Origin: JAJEFO01 sp965209045
Lineage (GTDB): Bacteria > Pseudomonadota > Alphaproteobacteria > Rhodobacterales > Rhodobacteraceae
Length of the DNA: 64,000 nt
Assembly (NCBI GenBank): GCA_965209045.1
Contig: CBDBPW010000001.1
Coordinates: forward strand, 868,001-932,000
Direction: 5' to 3'
Part shown: positions 8,837 through 16,870 of the stretch, piece after piece
Position numbering within the stretch: the stretch's first letter is position 1
How the letters are laid out: each line of letters starts with the position of its first letter
Translations under genes and position numbers: made by a program
Notes under the pieces: generated by a model
Seen by the model: only the letters and a program-made list of their open reading frames with translations
Told to the model about the DNA's origin: nothing
The model's database searches: none

Positions 8837-9003
8837 AGATCACGGGCCCGCATGTCTTTAGGCAACCGGTCAAAGGCGCCCAGAGGCCAGAACTTTCGGG
8901 AAACGGCATTTCAACAACTCCAAATTGGGAATGCCTGCATGTGCGCGGCAGCTTTTCCACGATTTCCCCTTGCAAAGCGGGGCGGCCCGGCCGAGCATTG
9001 AGC

Positions 9004-9846
9004 ATGTCCCATCCATGCCTCGTGCAGTCAGACATCGACTCCTTTCAGCGCGACGGAGTTGTGTTGATCAAGGGCCTTTTTGCCGAACATGTCGAGACGA
9101 TCCGTGCGGGCATCGAGCGGAACATGGCGGAGCCTGGCCCCTATGCTGCCGAGAATCTCAAGTCAGGCGAAAGCGGGCGGTTCTTCGATGACTACTGCAA
9201 CTGGACTCGCATCCCGGAATTCGAGGAGGTGGTTCATCGCTCTCCTGCCGCCGAGGTCGCCGCTGACCTGATGCAGTCAGATACGGCGCAGTTCTTTCAT
9301 GAACACGTGCTGGTGAAGGAGCCCGGCACTTCGAAGCCGACGCCTTGGCATCAGGACGGGCCATACTATTTTGTGTCGGGCCGGCAGACCGTGAGCTTCT
9401 GGTCGCCGGTCGACCCGGTCACCGATGCCTCGCTCCGATGCGTTTCTGGATCACATCGCTGGTCAAGGCCGGTGCTGCCGACGCGTTGGCTGAACGAGGA
9501 CAATTTCTATCCTGACGAGGATGCCTACATGTCCGTGCCGGATCCCGACGCCGAAGGCATGGAGATACGAGAATGGACAATGCAGCCTGGCGACGCGGTT
9601 GCATTCAGCTTTGACATACTGCACGGAGCCCGCGGCAACTTCTCGACTGTCCGTCGACGCGCATTCTCTCTCCGCTTTGTTGGCGACGACGCACGGTATG
9701 TCGAACGACCGGGCCGAACGTCTCCGCCGTTCCCCGGGCACGGGATGGTCTCCGGGGAGAGGCTTCGAGAGGACTGGTTTCCGATTGCCTTCGCGCGCAA
9801 GAGCGCGAAGGAGGATCCAGCTGCAGATGCCGCAAGCTCCGCATAG
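9004..9846 (+). CDS. Phytanoyl-CoA dioxygenase (PhyH) family protein
   Basis: A 280-residue non-haem iron, 2-oxoglutarate-dependent oxygenase. The iron triad is visible: His116 and Asp118 in TPWHQDGPY and His207 in FDILHGARGN; Arg residues after it would bind 2-oxoglutarate. PhyH-family enzymes hydroxylate many small molecules, and the substrate here is unknown. The ATG at 9004 is preferred because the conserved fold begins at DIDSFQRDGVVLIKGL right after it; an earlier in-frame start at 8941 adds only non-conserved residues. It is convergent with the Rieske oxygenase downstream, and the two oxygenases may or may not share a pathway. Confidence 0.9.
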   Translation: MSHPCLVQSDIDSFQRDGVVLIKGLFAEHVETIRAGIERNMAEPGPYAAENLKSGESGRFFDDYCNWTRIPEFEEVVHRSPAAEVAADLMQSDTAQFFHEHVLVKEPGTSKPTPWHQDGPYYFVSGRQTVSFWSPVDPVTDASLRCVSGSHRWSRPVLPTRWLNEDNFYPDEDAYMSVPDPDAEGMEIREWTMQPGDAVAFSFDILHGARGNFSTVRRRAFSLRFVGDDARYVERPGRTSPPFPGHGMVSGERLREDWFPIAFARKSAKEDPAADAASSA

Positions 9847-10165
9847 CAGGCGACGCGGCCACGAGACAGCAGACAGCGAATGCGTGGAATCGTGCGCGGA
9901 GACGTGACCGTGCTGAAAACTGCGCCCCGAGCAGGGACATGCAGCACGAAAGGCCGGTTGGACGAAGGTGTCCGTGCAGCGGGATGCGTCAGCGTAATGA
10001 TGCTCGAGCCAGTGCAGGCCGCAACTTTCGACGCTCAGGCGGCTTCGGGCCCATCCGTCATGCGCCAAGTTCACTGCACGGTCCCGCTCACACGACCGCG
10101 GACCGACGGCGCGAGTGCTTTCCTGGGCTGGCTCCGAGGTTTGCTCGGTTCGGCGAAAGCAGTCG
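9847..10165. other. Intergenic stretch between convergent oxygenase genes
   Basis: About 320 bases between the PhyH stop and the Rieske oxygenase stop. No reading frame here looks like a protein on either strand and no strong terminator hairpin was found. Confidence 0.5.
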
Positions 10166-11257
10166 CTACACGGTTCGGGTTCGTGCCCGGTCAGCTTGCC
10201 CAGGACCGCTTGCGCCGGCGGACTTCCGGGATTCGAGGCGCTCGCCTGCCAAGAGCGGCTTTCCGTCCGGATAGAACTGCTCGCAGTATCGCCGGAACTT
10301 CATGATCTCTCCGTCCGAACGGCAGAGAAGCGGGCGGGGCATGAATGTCTTCCTGCGCCAGATGACGACGTCCTGCATGACGTCCTGTCGCTGGGCCGAG
10401 ACCAGGATCTTGTTCATGATCCGCGTGCGCAGCCTCACGGGAAGGAAGCGCATTCCGGCGATCGGGCGCTTCGGCTTCCGCAGCAGCCGCGTTTGGCTGA
10501 CCAGAGTCATTTCAATGTCCGTGCCGTCGATCGGTGTCGCGAGCACCCATAGCCGGGAATCGAATCCGATCGAATGCTCGCGAATTTCGACGAAGGAATA
10601 TCCGAGCCCATGTATGCTGGCGCTGGCGGAAACATCATACTTGAAGACCTCGAGGCCAGCGACTGCCCGGGTTCGCTTGAAGTCGAAGCTTCCCTTGAGG
10701 CATGCGCCTTCGATCACCAGCGGACCCACCCTGCCAACGCTGTCGTAGCCGTGCACGTATCGCAAGTGCCCAAGGTCGACTGAGTTCTCGGTTGTCTCTT
10801 GCGGATGTCCTGCAAACCGGACGCTCCGGACGTCGAGTTCGCTCCAGTCGTGCTCGTTTGGGGGTGGCGCCGGAAAATGCCACTGAGGCGGTCGATCACC
10901 GATGCCGCTCCAGGCAAAGATCAGCCCCGCGATCTCGCTCGTTTCGAACACCCGTAACTTGGCGGACTTCGGTGTAGGCGCATACGGCGTCGCGACACAC
11001 AGTCCTGTGGCATCGTATGCGAATCCGTGAAACGGACAAACCAGGCAGCCATTGCGCACCCGGCCCCCGGCATCGGGGCTCAAGTCGGCACCTAGATGCG
11101 GACAGATCGCTTCGGCCACACAAACGTCGCCAGCATCGTTGCACCAGGCCACGACTTGGTTGCCGAGCCAGGTCCTTTTCAGGAGGCCGGCCTTTTCGAT
11201 CGTCTTGCGCTGCGCGAAGAAATACCAACCTTCCGGGAACGGATTCAGCATGAGCAC
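10166..11257 (-). CDS. Rieske [2Fe-2S] oxygenase, KshA/Neverland-like
   Basis: A 363-residue terminal oxygenase. The Rieske cluster ligands are Cys52-Pro-His54 and Cys74-Pro-Phe-His77. The mononuclear iron site follows the family pattern N-x2-D-x2-H-x4-H at Asn158, Asp161, His164 and His169 (ENSVDLGHLRYVHGY). Such enzymes insert oxygen using electrons from a separate reductase. The architecture and the N-terminal FPEGWYFFAQ suggest the group that includes 3-ketosteroid 9-alpha-hydroxylase KshA and cholesterol 7-desaturase (Neverland/DAF-36); substrate is therefore possibly a sterol, but this is inference. Start is GTG at 11257 or ATG at 11251; neither has a strong ribosome-binding site. No ferredoxin or reductase gene lies nearby. 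Confidence 0.9.
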   Translation of the reverse strand: MLMLNPFPEGWYFFAQRKTIEKAGLLKRTWLGNQVVAWCNDAGDVCVAEAICPHLGADLSPDAGGRVRNGCLVCPFHGFAYDATGLCVATPYAPTPKSAKLRVFETSEIAGLIFAWSGIGDRPPQWHFPAPPPNEHDWSELDVRSVRFAGHPQETTENSVDLGHLRYVHGYDSVGRVGPLVIEGACLKGSFDFKRTRAVAGLEVFKYDVSASASIHGLGYSFVEIREHSIGFDSRLWVLATPIDGTDIEMTLVSQTRLLRKPKRPIAGMRFLPVRLRTRIMNKILVSAQRQDVMQDVVIWRRKTFMPRPLLCRSDGEIMKFRRYCEQFYPDGKPLLAGERLESRKSAGASGPGQADRARTRTV

Positions 11258-11687
11258 CTAATACATTCATTGCTTGCGTCATGTCCATCAGGATGGCCTC
11301 CCGCCATGTGGCGAGACGGCCTTGTTGTCACGGGCGAAGAGCCGCGCGGTCCCGGCCTTCGCCGTTCAAGGGAAGCGCGCTCACGGACTGACTCTGGCTT
11401 GCACAATGTCAGTTCGGGAACCTTGCTTGAATTCGAAGCGCGTTCGGAATGAAGCCACTTGGCCTGGCGACAGCGTGCAGGGAATCGGGCTGCGCGAAGA
11501 TGGCGCCCGGCATCGCAGGCTCGCGTGGTGAATCGCTGTCTCTGGCAACCCCGTTCATGGCGCCGCCGTGTGGCCCGCGCCCACTGTCCCTTTCCGCGCC
11601 ACCGCCCTTTCGTCGAGGGTCCGTCCCAAGGCGGGATGCACGCGGACCCGACATGGGACGCGCCGTCAACAGGCGCGACACAAACTC
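11258..11687. other. Intergenic stretch upstream of the tup operon
   Basis: About 430 bases with no convincing coding frame. The final part becomes AT-rich, unlike the surrounding sequence, and leads into a candidate promoter. Confidence 0.5.
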
Positions 11688-11715
11688 TTGCAAAAAATTC
11701 GAATTGTCCTAATAG
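11688..11715 (+). promoter_or_regulatory. Candidate sigma-70 promoter for tupBCA
   Basis: TTGCAA at 11688-11693 and TAATAG at 11710-11715 are separated by 16 bases in an AT-rich patch, about 30 bases before the likely tupB start. Position and composition fit a vegetative promoter; it has not been tested. Confidence 0.4.
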
Positions 11716-11744
11716 TTCGTAAAGTTTGCAAGAAAGAAGAAATT

Positions 11745-12452
11745 TTGCAGCAAATTGGCGAATCTATCGGACTGGCCGTCGGGCTGCTTCTCGCGGCGGA
11801 TGCGGATCTCCTCGAGATCGTGACGCTGTCGCTGTATGTCAGTCTCTCCGCAACTTCGATCGCCTGCTTGCTGGGCCTGCCTCTAGGCGCGATCCTTGCG
11901 GTGACCCGGTTTCCTGGCCGCGGTCCGGTCCTCGTGCTGATCAACGCGTTGATGGGGTTGCCACCCGTCGTGGTTGGCCTGATCGTCTATCTCTATCTTT
12001 CTCGTTCGGGACCGTTGGGCTTCCTGGGGCTGCTCTACACGCCGACCGCGATGATCATTGCGCAGACAATCCTCATCGCTCCCATCGTGGTGGCCTTGTC
12101 GCGCCAGGTCCTCGAAGACCTGCATCTCGAATATGCGGAGCAGTTTCGTTCCCTTGCCCTTTCTGCTCGCCAGATCATCCAGGCACTGCTTTGGGATGGC
12201 CGCTTCGCGCTCTTTACGGTTGCCCTCGCAGGCTTTGGACGTGCCGTGGCCGAGGTCGGCGCCGTCATGATCGTGGGCGGCAACATAGATCACCTGACGC
12301 GGGTCATGACGACCGCGATCACGCTTGAGACATCGAGAGGCAACCTGCCGCTCGCACTGGCGCTGGGCATAGTGCTGCTTGCACTTGCCATGGCCGTTAC
12401 GGCGGCAGTGCACGGGCTCCGCGCAGGCACTGCAGGACACGCCGATGCCTAA
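11745..12452 (+). CDS. tupB: Tungstate-type ABC transporter permease TupB
   Basis: Membrane subunit of an oxyanion importer, about 235 residues from the proposed TTG start at 11745, which follows a purine-rich AAGAAAGAAG. Earlier in-frame starts (from 11568) would add an arginine-rich, non-membrane leader and are rejected. About five hydrophobic spans are visible. The coupling-loop region contains EYAEQFRSLALSARQIIQALLW (here split as EYAEQFRSLAL and RQIIQALLW), and GRAVAEVGAVMIVGGNI matches the conserved EAA-type region of TupB/ModB permeases. Its stop lies inside tupC by eight bases. Gene order permease, ATPase, binding protein, regulator makes a complete system. Confidence 0.85.
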   Translation: MQQIGESIGLAVGLLLAADADLLEIVTLSLYVSLSATSIACLLGLPLGAILAVTRFPGRGPVLVLINALMGLPPVVVGLIVYLYLSRSGPLGFLGLLYTPTAMIIAQTILIAPIVVALSRQVLEDLHLEYAEQFRSLALSARQIIQALLWDGRFALFTVALAGFGRAVAEVGAVMIVGGNIDHLTRVMTTAITLETSRGNLPLALALGIVLLALAMAVTAAVHGLRAGTAGHADA

Positions 12453-13197
12453 GCGCATGGAGGGGGATGAGGCGACCGGAACGCGAGCTTGTCGAATCGA
12501 GCTGAAGGCGCTGGCTTACGACGTGGCAGGGACAAGGCTGATCGACGTGCCCGCGCTCGCGTTGAGGCCGGCCGGCACGACGGTCGTGATGGGTCCGAAC
12601 GGCGCAGGCAAGAGCCTCCTTCTGCGCTTGATGCATGGGCTGATCCGGCCCTCGGCTGGAGAGATCCTGATCGGGGGAAAGCCGCTTTCGCCGGCGCGGC
12701 GCAAGGCGCAGGCACTGGTGTTTCAGAAGCCCGTGCTCCTTCGGCGCTCGGTGGCGGCGAACATCGACTTCGTTCTCAAGGCTCGTGGCAAGGATCGACG
12801 CCGTTGCCGCGACTTGCTGGACCGCGTGGGCCTTGTTTCGCTGTCCGACCGACCGGCCCGCCGCCTGTCCGGCGGCGAGCAACAGCGACTGGCGATCGCG
12901 CGGGCGCTGGCAACCGAGCCGGACACGCTGTTTCTTGATGAGCCGACTGCCAGCCTCGACCCGGAATCCGTCCAGGCGATCGAGGGCATCGTGGCGGCGG
13001 CGGCTCGGGACGGCGTCCGCATCATCTTCGTGACCCACGACATCCAGCAGGCCCGTCGCCTGGCGGATGACGTGGTGTTCCTGAGCAACGGTCGCGTCGC
13101 CGAGGAAGCGCCGGCCGACGCCTTTTTCAACGGCCCCGAATCCAAAGTGGCGCGGGCCTATCTGTCCGGGCATCTCGACCGGCTTGTGGAGACATGA
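12445..13197 (+). CDS. tupC: Tungstate-type ABC transporter ATP-binding protein TupC
   Basis: A 250-residue ABC ATPase. Motifs in order: Walker A GPNGAGKS, Q-loop VFQKPVLL, ABC signature LSGGEQQR, Walker B TLFLDEP, and the H-loop histidine in FVTHD. It powers the uptake system encoded with tupB and tupA. The ATG at 12445 overlaps the end of tupB; a second ATG twelve bases later is an alternative. The short length, with no C-terminal TOBE domain, fits TupC rather than ModC, which usually carries one. It ends one base before the tupA start. Confidence 0.88.
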   Translation: MPKRMEGDEATGTRACRIELKALAYDVAGTRLIDVPALALRPAGTTVVMGPNGAGKSLLLRLMHGLIRPSAGEILIGGKPLSPARRKAQALVFQKPVLLRRSVAANIDFVLKARGKDRRRCRDLLDRVGLVSLSDRPARRLSGGEQQRLAIARALATEPDTLFLDEPTASLDPESVQAIEGIVAAAARDGVRIIFVTHDIQQARRLADDVVFLSNGRVAEEAPADAFFNGPESKVARAYLSGHLDRLVET

Positions 13198-13198
13198 A

Positions 13199-14005
13199 AT
13201 GCGACTTCTGACGATCCTCTGCCTGGCGAGTCTTGGCGGGCCTGCAGATGCCGGGAACATCATCCTGCAATCCACCACCTCGACCGCGAATTCCGATCTC
13301 TACGACCATCTGCTGCCCAAGTTCGAGGAGACGTCAGGCATCAAGGTCAGCGTCGTCGCCGTGGGAACGGGCCAGGCGATACGCAACGCGGCCAACTGTG
13401 ACGGTGACGTGCTGCTCGTGCACGCAAGGCCGGCCGAAGAGAAATTCGTCGCCGACGGCGGAGGCGTCGAACGGTTCGACGTCATGTACAACGACTTCGT
13501 GATCGTTGGCCCGCAGTCAGACCCCGCGGGAATCGCGGGACTGGACGATGTCGGGGCGGCGCTGAAGCGGATCGCCGAGGCCGAAGCCATCTTCGCGTCA
13601 AGAGGCGACGATTCCGGAACCCACCGCAAGGAGCGCTCGCTCTGGGAAATGACCGGGATTGACCCGGTCCCGGCCTCGGGCCTCTGGTACCGAGAGACCG
13701 GGTCGGGCATGGGCGCCACGTTGAACGCGGGAATCGGCATGGGCGCCTATGTCATGACCGACCGGGCTACCTGGATCACCTTTGGCAACACGCAGGACTA
13801 CCGGATCCAGGTCGAAGGCGATCCGCTGCTCTTCAATCAGTACGGCGTGATGCTCATAAACCCGGAGAATTGCCCGAACGTGCGGGCGGAAGAAGGGCAG
13901 GCCCTCGTAGACTGGCTGATTTCCGAAGAGGGCCAGGACGCGATCGCATCGCACAGGAAGGGCGGCCAGCAGCTGTTCTTTCCAAATGGGCGGCCGGCGA
14001 AATGA
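13199..14005 (+). CDS. tupA: Tungstate-type ABC transporter substrate-binding protein TupA
   Basis: Periplasmic oxyanion-binding protein, 268 residues, with an N-terminal signal peptide (MRLLTILCLASLGGPADAG). The TupA hallmark follows at once: STTSTANSDL, a serine/threonine loop that holds the oxyanion, then VGTGQAIRNA and DVLLVHARPAEEKFV. These motifs separate TupA from molybdate-binding ModA. Later GDDSGTHRKE and SGMGATLN complete the pattern. The gene starts one base after tupC and overlaps the downstream regulator (ATGA). Tungstate is the likely ligand; molybdate is a weaker alternative. Confidence 0.88.
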   Translation: MRLLTILCLASLGGPADAGNIILQSTTSTANSDLYDHLLPKFEETSGIKVSVVAVGTGQAIRNAANCDGDVLLVHARPAEEKFVADGGGVERFDVMYNDFVIVGPQSDPAGIAGLDDVGAALKRIAEAEAIFASRGDDSGTHRKERSLWEMTGIDPVPASGLWYRETGSGMGATLNAGIGMGAYVMTDRATWITFGNTQDYRIQVEGDPLLFNQYGVMLINPENCPNVRAEEGQALVDWLISEEGQDAIASHRKGGQQLFFPNGRPAK

Positions 14006-14880
14006 CCAGGCAGGCCCATGAATACCTGACAGTTCATGAACTGGCCGACCTGCTGCGCGTCAAGGAGCGCAAGGTGTATGACCTGGCGGCCTCGGGCAAG
14101 GTGCCGTGCTCACGGGCAACTGGCAAGCTCCTGTTTCCCGAGGCCGAGATCCGGGCATGGATGACGAACCAGCGATCCGGGCCGGTGGGCCGGACGGATC
14201 GGCCGAAAGTCGTCCTTGGCAGCCATGACCCGTTGCTGGAATGGGCGGTGCGGCAGTCGCGCTGCGGCCTCGCCCTGCTCCTCGACGGCAGCCGGGACGG
14301 GACGGCCCGGTTCAATGCCGGGGAGGGCCTTGCGGCGGGCCTGCATGTTCACGATGCTGGCACGAACTCCTGGAACGAGGCTTTCGTCGGCGGGGAGTGT
14401 TCCGGGCAGGACGCCGTTCTCCTGTCCTGGGCTGCGCGTCGCCGTGGTCTGGTGACACGGCCTGAGAATGCGGGCCGCTTCAAGGCTCTTGGCGACCTGG
14501 CGGGCGGGACGGTCGCCGCGCGGCAAAGCGAGTCTGGTGCGGATATCCTGCTCAGGCACCTGCTGGCAGGCGAGGGCATTTCGGTGGAAGACGTCCAGTT
14601 CACAGAACCGGCTCGCAGCGAGCAGGATGCCGTGCTTGCCGTTGCCGAAGGGCTGGCCGACGTGACATTGGGGCTTGAGGCCGTTGCGAAGCCGTTCGGT
14701 CTTGCCTTTTCGGCCCTTGTGCAGGAGCGCTTCGACATTCTCGTGGATCGGCGCGCCTACTTCGAGGAGCCGTTCCAGGCGCTCCTGGCTTTCTGCCGTA
14801 CCCCGGCGCTTGCGGAACGGGCGGCGGCACTCGGAGGCTACGACGTTGCCAGGCTGGGCGAGGTGCGCTGGAGGGCCTGA
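14002..14880 (+). CDS. Helix-turn-helix regulator with periplasmic-binding-like sensor domain
   Basis: A 292-residue protein in two parts. Residues about 5-55 form an excisionase/MerR-like DNA-binding helix-turn-helix (YLTVHELADLLRVKERKVYDL, shown here as YLTVHELADLL and KERKVYDL) ending in PEAEIRAWM. The rest resembles a type-2 periplasmic-binding fold of the kind attached to molybdenum/tungsten-linked regulators. It overlaps tupA by four bases, so it is the fourth gene of the operon. The simplest reading is a cytoplasmic sensor that controls tup expression or metal-cofactor genes according to tungstate or molybdate. Ligand and target are inferred from context. Confidence 0.78.
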   Translation: MTRQAHEYLTVHELADLLRVKERKVYDLAASGKVPCSRATGKLLFPEAEIRAWMTNQRSGPVGRTDRPKVVLGSHDPLLEWAVRQSRCGLALLLDGSRDGTARFNAGEGLAAGLHVHDAGTNSWNEAFVGGECSGQDAVLLSWAARRRGLVTRPENAGRFKALGDLAGGTVAARQSESGADILLRHLLAGEGISVEDVQFTEPARSEQDAVLAVAEGLADVTLGLEAVAKPFGLAFSALVQERFDILVDRRAYFEEPFQALLAFCRTPALAERAAALGGYDVARLGEVRWRA

Positions 14881-14901
14881 ACGCGGACGCCCTTCATGCC
14901 G

Positions 14902-14931
14902 GGCCAGGTCCAGAGAAACCGGCCCCTGGCC
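14902..14931. terminator. Possible bidirectional terminator hairpin
   Basis: GGCCAGG (14902-14908) and CCTGGCC (14925-14931) form a 7-bp stem between two convergent genes. There is no run of T on either side, so Rho-independent function is uncertain. Confidence 0.35.
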
Positions 14932-14948
14932 AGGATCGGGTGCGGCTC

Positions 14949-16733
14949 CTAGTGGTTGTCTCGCGGCACGCCCTTGGAGCGCGCGATGTCCTGGTAGCCG
15001 GGCGCACCCTTCAGGACCATGCCTTCGGAGAATTGCTCGGTCCTTTCGCGAAAGATCTCTTGCCAGGGTGACTGGCTTTCCGGGGCGAAAGGCCTTTCGG
15101 GCAGGGTCGAGCGGCGCCTCTCAAGCTCGGAGTCATCGACGAGCACGTTGGCGCTGCAAGCCTTGAGATCGATTCGAATCCGGTCTCCGGTCTGGACGAC
15201 GGCCAGTCCTCCGCCGGCGGCCGCTTCCGGAGCGGCATTCAGGATCGACGGCGAGCCCGACGTCCCGGACTGCCGCCCGTCGCCAAGGCAAGGCAAGGAA
15301 TGCACGCCTCTCTTGAGCAGGTAGGCGGGCGGGCGCATGTTCACGACCTCGGCTCCTCCGGGATAGCCGACAGGCCCCGCGCCGCGCATGATGAGCATGC
15401 AGTCTTCGTCGATCTCCAGGGCGGGGTCGTCGATGCGGTCGTGATAGTCCTCGATCGAATCGAACACGATCGCGCGGCACTCGAAGGCGTCAGGATCGTC
15501 CGGATTCGAGAGATAGCGATCCCGAAATTCCTTGGAAACCACGCTCGTCTTCATGATTGCGCTTTCGAAGAGGTTGCCCTTGAGATTGATGAAGCCGGCA
15601 TCCTGCATCATCGGAGCCGCAACGGTCTTGATGACGTCCGGGTTCTCGCTTCGCCGCTCTCCGCAGTTTTCTCCGATGGCCTTGCCATTTGCGGTGAGCG
15701 CGTCCGGATGCGGCAACAGGCCCGCCTCGATCAGCTCGCCCACGACCGCCGGAACCCCGCCGGCGCGGTGATAGTCTTCACCGAGATATTCCCCCGCAGG
15801 CTGGAGGTTCACGATAAGAGGTATCCTATGTCCGAGCTTCTGCCAGTCGTCATTGCAGAGCGGGACCCCGAGATGCCGGGCGATGGCCGCCAGATGGATG
15901 GGTGCATTTGTCGAGCCGCCGATGGCGGAGTTGACGACAATGGCGTTCTCGAAGGCCTTGCGCGTCATGATGTCGGACGGCCTTCGGTCGGAACGCACCA
16001 TCTCCACGACCTGGCGGCCGGTTTCGTAGGCGATCTGCCCCCGCTCCCGATAGGGTGCCGGAATCGCCGCCGAGCCGGGCATTTGCATGCCCAGCGCTTC
16101 CGCCAGGCTGTTCATGGTCGTGGCGGTGCCCATGGTGTTGCAATACCCGGTGGAAGGCGCAGAAGAGGCCACCAGTTCCATGAATCCCGAGTCGTCGATT
16201 TCGCCGGCCGCATGGAGTTCACGCGCCTTCCAGACGATCGTTCCAGAGCCCGTGCGCTGGCCGCGAAACCAGCCGTTCAGCATGGGTCCGACCGAAAGGG
16301 CGATCGCGGGGACGTTCACCGTGGAGGCGGCCATCAGAAGTGCCGGAGTCGTCTTGTCGCAGCCGATCATCAGAACAACGGCGTCGATGGGATATCCGTA
16401 AAGCGATTCGGTCAGCGACAGGTAGGCAAGGTTGCGGTCAAGCGATGCCGTCGGGCGCTTTCCGGTTTCCTGGATCGGATGCACCGGGAATTCCATTGCC
16501 GTCCCGCCTGCGGCGTTCACGCCGTCGCGCACGCGCTTGGCCAGTTCGAGATGATGGCGGTTGCAAGGCGACAGGTCGCTGCCGGTCTGCGCAATGCCGA
16601 TGATGGGCTTGCCGGACTGCAGCTCCTCAGGGGTCAGCCCGTAGTTGAGATATCTCTCCAGATAGAGCGCGGTCATCTCGTGATTGTCTGGATTGCTGAA
16701 CCATTTCCGGCTTCGAAGCATGGGTTTGGGCAC
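14949..16733 (-). CDS. IlvD/Edd-family sugar-acid dehydratase (arabonate/xylonate type)
   Basis: A 594-residue iron-sulfur dehydratase. Three cysteines stand where the family binds its cluster: Cys57 (GSDLSPCNRH), Cys125 (MIGCDKTTPA) and Cys198 (STGYCNTMGTA). The PSTGYCNTMGTATTMN and SAIGGSTNAPIHL motifs are typical. Length and the PEELQSGKPIIGIAQTGSD start favour the [2Fe-2S] L-arabonate/D-xylonate dehydratase group over dihydroxy-acid dehydratase IlvD. It would convert a sugar acid to a 2-keto-3-deoxy acid in a non-phosphorylative pathway. No pathway partner is adjacent, so the exact substrate is open. Confidence 0.9.
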   Translation of the reverse strand: MPKPMLRSRKWFSNPDNHEMTALYLERYLNYGLTPEELQSGKPIIGIAQTGSDLSPCNRHHLELAKRVRDGVNAAGGTAMEFPVHPIQETGKRPTASLDRNLAYLSLTESLYGYPIDAVVLMIGCDKTTPALLMAASTVNVPAIALSVGPMLNGWFRGQRTGSGTIVWKARELHAAGEIDDSGFMELVASSAPSTGYCNTMGTATTMNSLAEALGMQMPGSAAIPAPYRERGQIAYETGRQVVEMVRSDRRPSDIMTRKAFENAIVVNSAIGGSTNAPIHLAAIARHLGVPLCNDDWQKLGHRIPLIVNLQPAGEYLGEDYHRAGGVPAVVGELIEAGLLPHPDALTANGKAIGENCGERRSENPDVIKTVAAPMMQDAGFINLKGNLFESAIMKTSVVSKEFRDRYLSNPDDPDAFECRAIVFDSIEDYHDRIDDPALEIDEDCMLIMRGAGPVGYPGGAEVVNMRPPAYLLKRGVHSLPCLGDGRQSGTSGSPSILNAAPEAAAGGGLAVVQTGDRIRIDLKACSANVLVDDSELERRRSTLPERPFAPESQSPWQEIFRERTEQFSEGMVLKGAPGYQDIARSKGVPRDNH

Positions 16734-16870
16734 CTCGGAAACTCTCCCGTTTTGCGTCGGGGTAGTCGAACGGGCAGGAGTTTTCTAGCGAAATGCGCAT
16801 CTGGAGGCGTCCTCGACGCGAAGGGCGCTCCTGACCGGCTTCAGTGCGAAGCAAGCCTGCAATGCGAAGC

